Shown: positions 62,564-64,000 of the stretch, in pieces
Numbering within the stretch: position 1 is the stretch's first letter
Layout of the letters: each line of letters starts with the position of its first letter
From: Anaerostipes sp. MSJ-23
Lineage (GTDB): Bacteria; Bacillota; Clostridia; Lachnospirales; Lachnospiraceae
Assembly (NCBI RefSeq): GCF_018918155.1
Contig: NZ_JAHLPY010000001.1
Span: forward strand, 248,001-312,000
Length of the DNA: 64,000 nt
Reading direction: 5' to 3'
Translations under genes and position numbers: made by a program
Notes under the pieces: generated by a model
Seen by the model: the letters and a program-made list of their open reading frames with translations, nothing else
The model's database searches: none
Told to the model about the DNA's origin: nothing

Positions 62564-64000
62564 TATGCTTCCTCCGTAAAAAAGTAATTTTGTATATGAA
62601 TTTGGAGGCTTTTATATCCCTGATACTCATTAATAACCGGATAATAGGTACAGGTAATATACTTCCTATTTCCCATCTTTTCCCGGAAACGATCTTCCTC
62701 CTCAAAAATCATACCATCAATCCTGGTTCCTTGACTACTCTTTAACGCTAATTTAATGACATTTTTACTTTTGCCAAACACGCGGACTCTTTCTACTTTT
62801 AATTTTCGATGAGCAAACAATGGTTTTTTATTTTCTTTTCCAAACGGTTCCAAAACTGCAAGCTGATCAATTAGATCTATTGTAATATAATCAACTGGCA
62901 TATCCACATCAATATGGACTTTATCAACAAAATCATCTTTGGAAAGCGTACAGTTTTCATTAATTCTCTTTCGAAATTCTTCCAATCTTTCCTTTGGAAG
63001 GGAACATCCAGCTGCCATTGGATGTCCTCCAAATTTTGTAAAAATATCTTTCACTTTTGTCATTTCTTCAAACATAGAATACTCTTCAATGGATCTTCCA
63101 GACCCTTTCAGACCTTCTTCACTGTCTGTAAGCACAAATACTGGATGATGGAATCGCTCCCTGATACGTCCTGCGATAATTCCTGCAATACTTTCATGAC
63201 ATCCTTCTAAATAAATCACAAAAACTTTATGACCTGCCTGTTCATATGTTTGTGCCTGCATATCAGCTTTCAAAACTCCATCTTCCGTCATTCGTTTTCT
63301 TTGTTCATTTAAATCTTTTAAATGCTCTGCCACCGATAATGCTTTCTCTCGATTTTCTTCCAAAAACAAATTCATTACTTTTTCTGCCGTATCCAGACGC
63401 CCGCTTGCATTAATACATGGTCCAATAATAAATCCAAAATCATAAGAACGAATTTCTTTCTCCTCCATGCCATGCACACTTAATAACGCCTGCAAGCCAA
63501 TATTTTTAGTATCATGAATTCTTAAAATTCCTTCTTTTACTAAAATTCTATTTTCTCCAGTTAAGTCTACAACATCACATACCGTCGCGATGGCTAGAAA
63601 ACAAAGTAGTTCTTCCAGAGTTTCCTCGTTTGCTCCCATTTCTATATAAAGTCCACGAATGAGCTGAAATGCAACCCCTGCTCCACAAAGCAATGGATAA
63701 GCATAAGTACATGCCTGTTGTTTTGGATCAATGACAACATCTGCCGGCGGAAGAATTTCCTTCCTAGTCCCATCTTCTTTTATCTCAAATGGCACATCAT
63801 GATGATCTGTGACAATCATCGTCAAACCATTTTCTTTTCCAAAAGAAACTGCTTCTTTTGCTGCGATCCCATTGTCACAGGTAATAATTGTATCAATTTT
63901 ATCCTCTATTGCTCTCGAAATAAGATTTTCATTAATCCCATATCCATCTGTCATCCGATTTGGAATGGTAAAATCGATCCTTCCACCAAGATCATGTATT
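62563..64000 (-). CDS. recJ: Single-strand DNA exonuclease RecJ (N-terminus cut by window edge)
   Basis: The frame is open to the window edge; the part present begins with HDLGGRIDFTIPNRMTDGYGI and the DHH motif MIVTDHHDVPF. The DHHA1 domain (FGGHPMAAGCSL) and an OB-fold region follow. RecJ degrades single-stranded DNA 5' to 3' in repair and recombination. The start lies outside the window; the ATG near 63954 is internal. It is followed by a HAD gene and sbcDC, so repair genes cluster here. Confidence 0.94.
   Translation of the reverse strand, partial: IHDLGGRIDFTIPNRMTDGYGINENLISRAIEDKIDTIITCDNGIAAKEAVSFGKENGLTMIVTDHHDVPFEIKEDGTRKEILPPADVVIDPKQQACTYAYPLLCGAGVAFQLIRGLYIEMGANEETLEELLCFLAIATVCDVVDLTGENRILVKEGILRIHDTKNIGLQALLSVHGMEEKEIRSYDFGFIIGPCINASGRLDTAEKVMNLFLEENREKALSVAEHLKDLNEQRKRMTEDGVLKADMQAQTYEQAGHKVFVIYLEGCHESIAGIIAGRIRERFHHPVFVLTDSEEGLKGSGRSIEEYSMFEEMTKVKDIFTKFGGHPMAAGCSLPKERLEEFRKRINENCTLSKDDFVDKVHIDVDMPVDYITIDLIDQLAVLEPFGKENKKPLFAHRKLKVERVRVFGKSKNVIKLALKSSQGTRIDGMIFEEEDRFREKMGNRKYITCTYYPVINEYQGYKSLQIHIQNYFFTEEA

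Noticed and set aside
1-64000. Integrated phage, insertion sequence, CRISPR array or defence island
   Set aside because: No integrase, transposase, terminase, cas gene or spaced direct repeats were seen; the 121-bp repeats are contiguous without spacers.

Overview
The window is low-GC, gene-dense DNA from a spore-forming Firmicute. The gene content points to the family Lachnospiraceae: spoIIAA-spoIIAB-sigF, spoIIID, a Csp-like subtilase, a class III fructose-bisphosphatase, an IscR-type Rrf2 regulator with iscS-iscU-mnmA, and the rho-rpmE-yqhQ-prmC-prfA cluster. Family placement is inference; I cannot name a species. Most genes lie on the minus strand in tight operons. I see no phage, plasmid, insertion sequence or CRISPR array, so this looks like core chromosome with a few decayed or repetitive islands.

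Layout. 1-3800: a partial CmpB-family membrane protein and the iscR-iscS-iscU-mnmA operon (iron-sulfur supply and tRNA 2-thiolation). 3.8-13.9 kb: a SpoVB-like flippase, a subtilase, fbp, and an operon of a Gfo/Idh oxidoreductase, a cyclophilin lipoprotein, a MocR regulator and a ClpX-like unfoldase. 13.9-14.4 kb: a gene-free island of three 121-bp tandem repeats with conserved small hairpins. 14.4-18.9 kb: a MarR regulator and a heterodimeric ABC exporter. 19.0-21.6 kb: a BMP-domain gene broken by one stop codon and two frameshifts, then an intact phosphoesterase. 21.6-28.5 kb: a SEC-C protein, folD and fchA, a Ca/Mn-type P-ATPase under a yybP-ykoY-like riboswitch, and rarA. 28.6-36.6 kb: an orphan VTC-like protein, spoIIID, a LysR regulator, two G3E (CobW-type) GTPases, a GldA-type dehydrogenase, a thioesterase, two unknown proteins, a cold-shock protein and an FGGY-kinase remnant. 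36.6-43.2 kb: nadE, prfA, prmC, yqhQ, rpmE, rho. 43.2-52.4 kb: the spoIIA operon, then rluF-ligA-metA-HAD-HAD-folC-TPR. 52.6-64 kb: an HMA domain protein, a beta-CASP nuclease, an Eis-like acetyltransferase, ispF, two tRNAs, a Lys-rich secreted C39-like protein, sbcCD, a HAD phosphatase and partial recJ.

The clearest functional inference is in the one-carbon module. FolD has lost two residues needed for its cyclohydrolase step, and the adjacent fchA encodes a stand-alone cyclohydrolase-family protein, so the two probably divide a job that one protein usually does. The most unusual structural feature is the 121-bp repeat, whose copies differ mostly in ways that keep the stems paired. I found no convincing new defence or biosynthetic system. 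The broken ParB-like/BMP fusion with its phosphoesterase partner is the best candidate for an uncharacterised module, but this copy is not functional as written.
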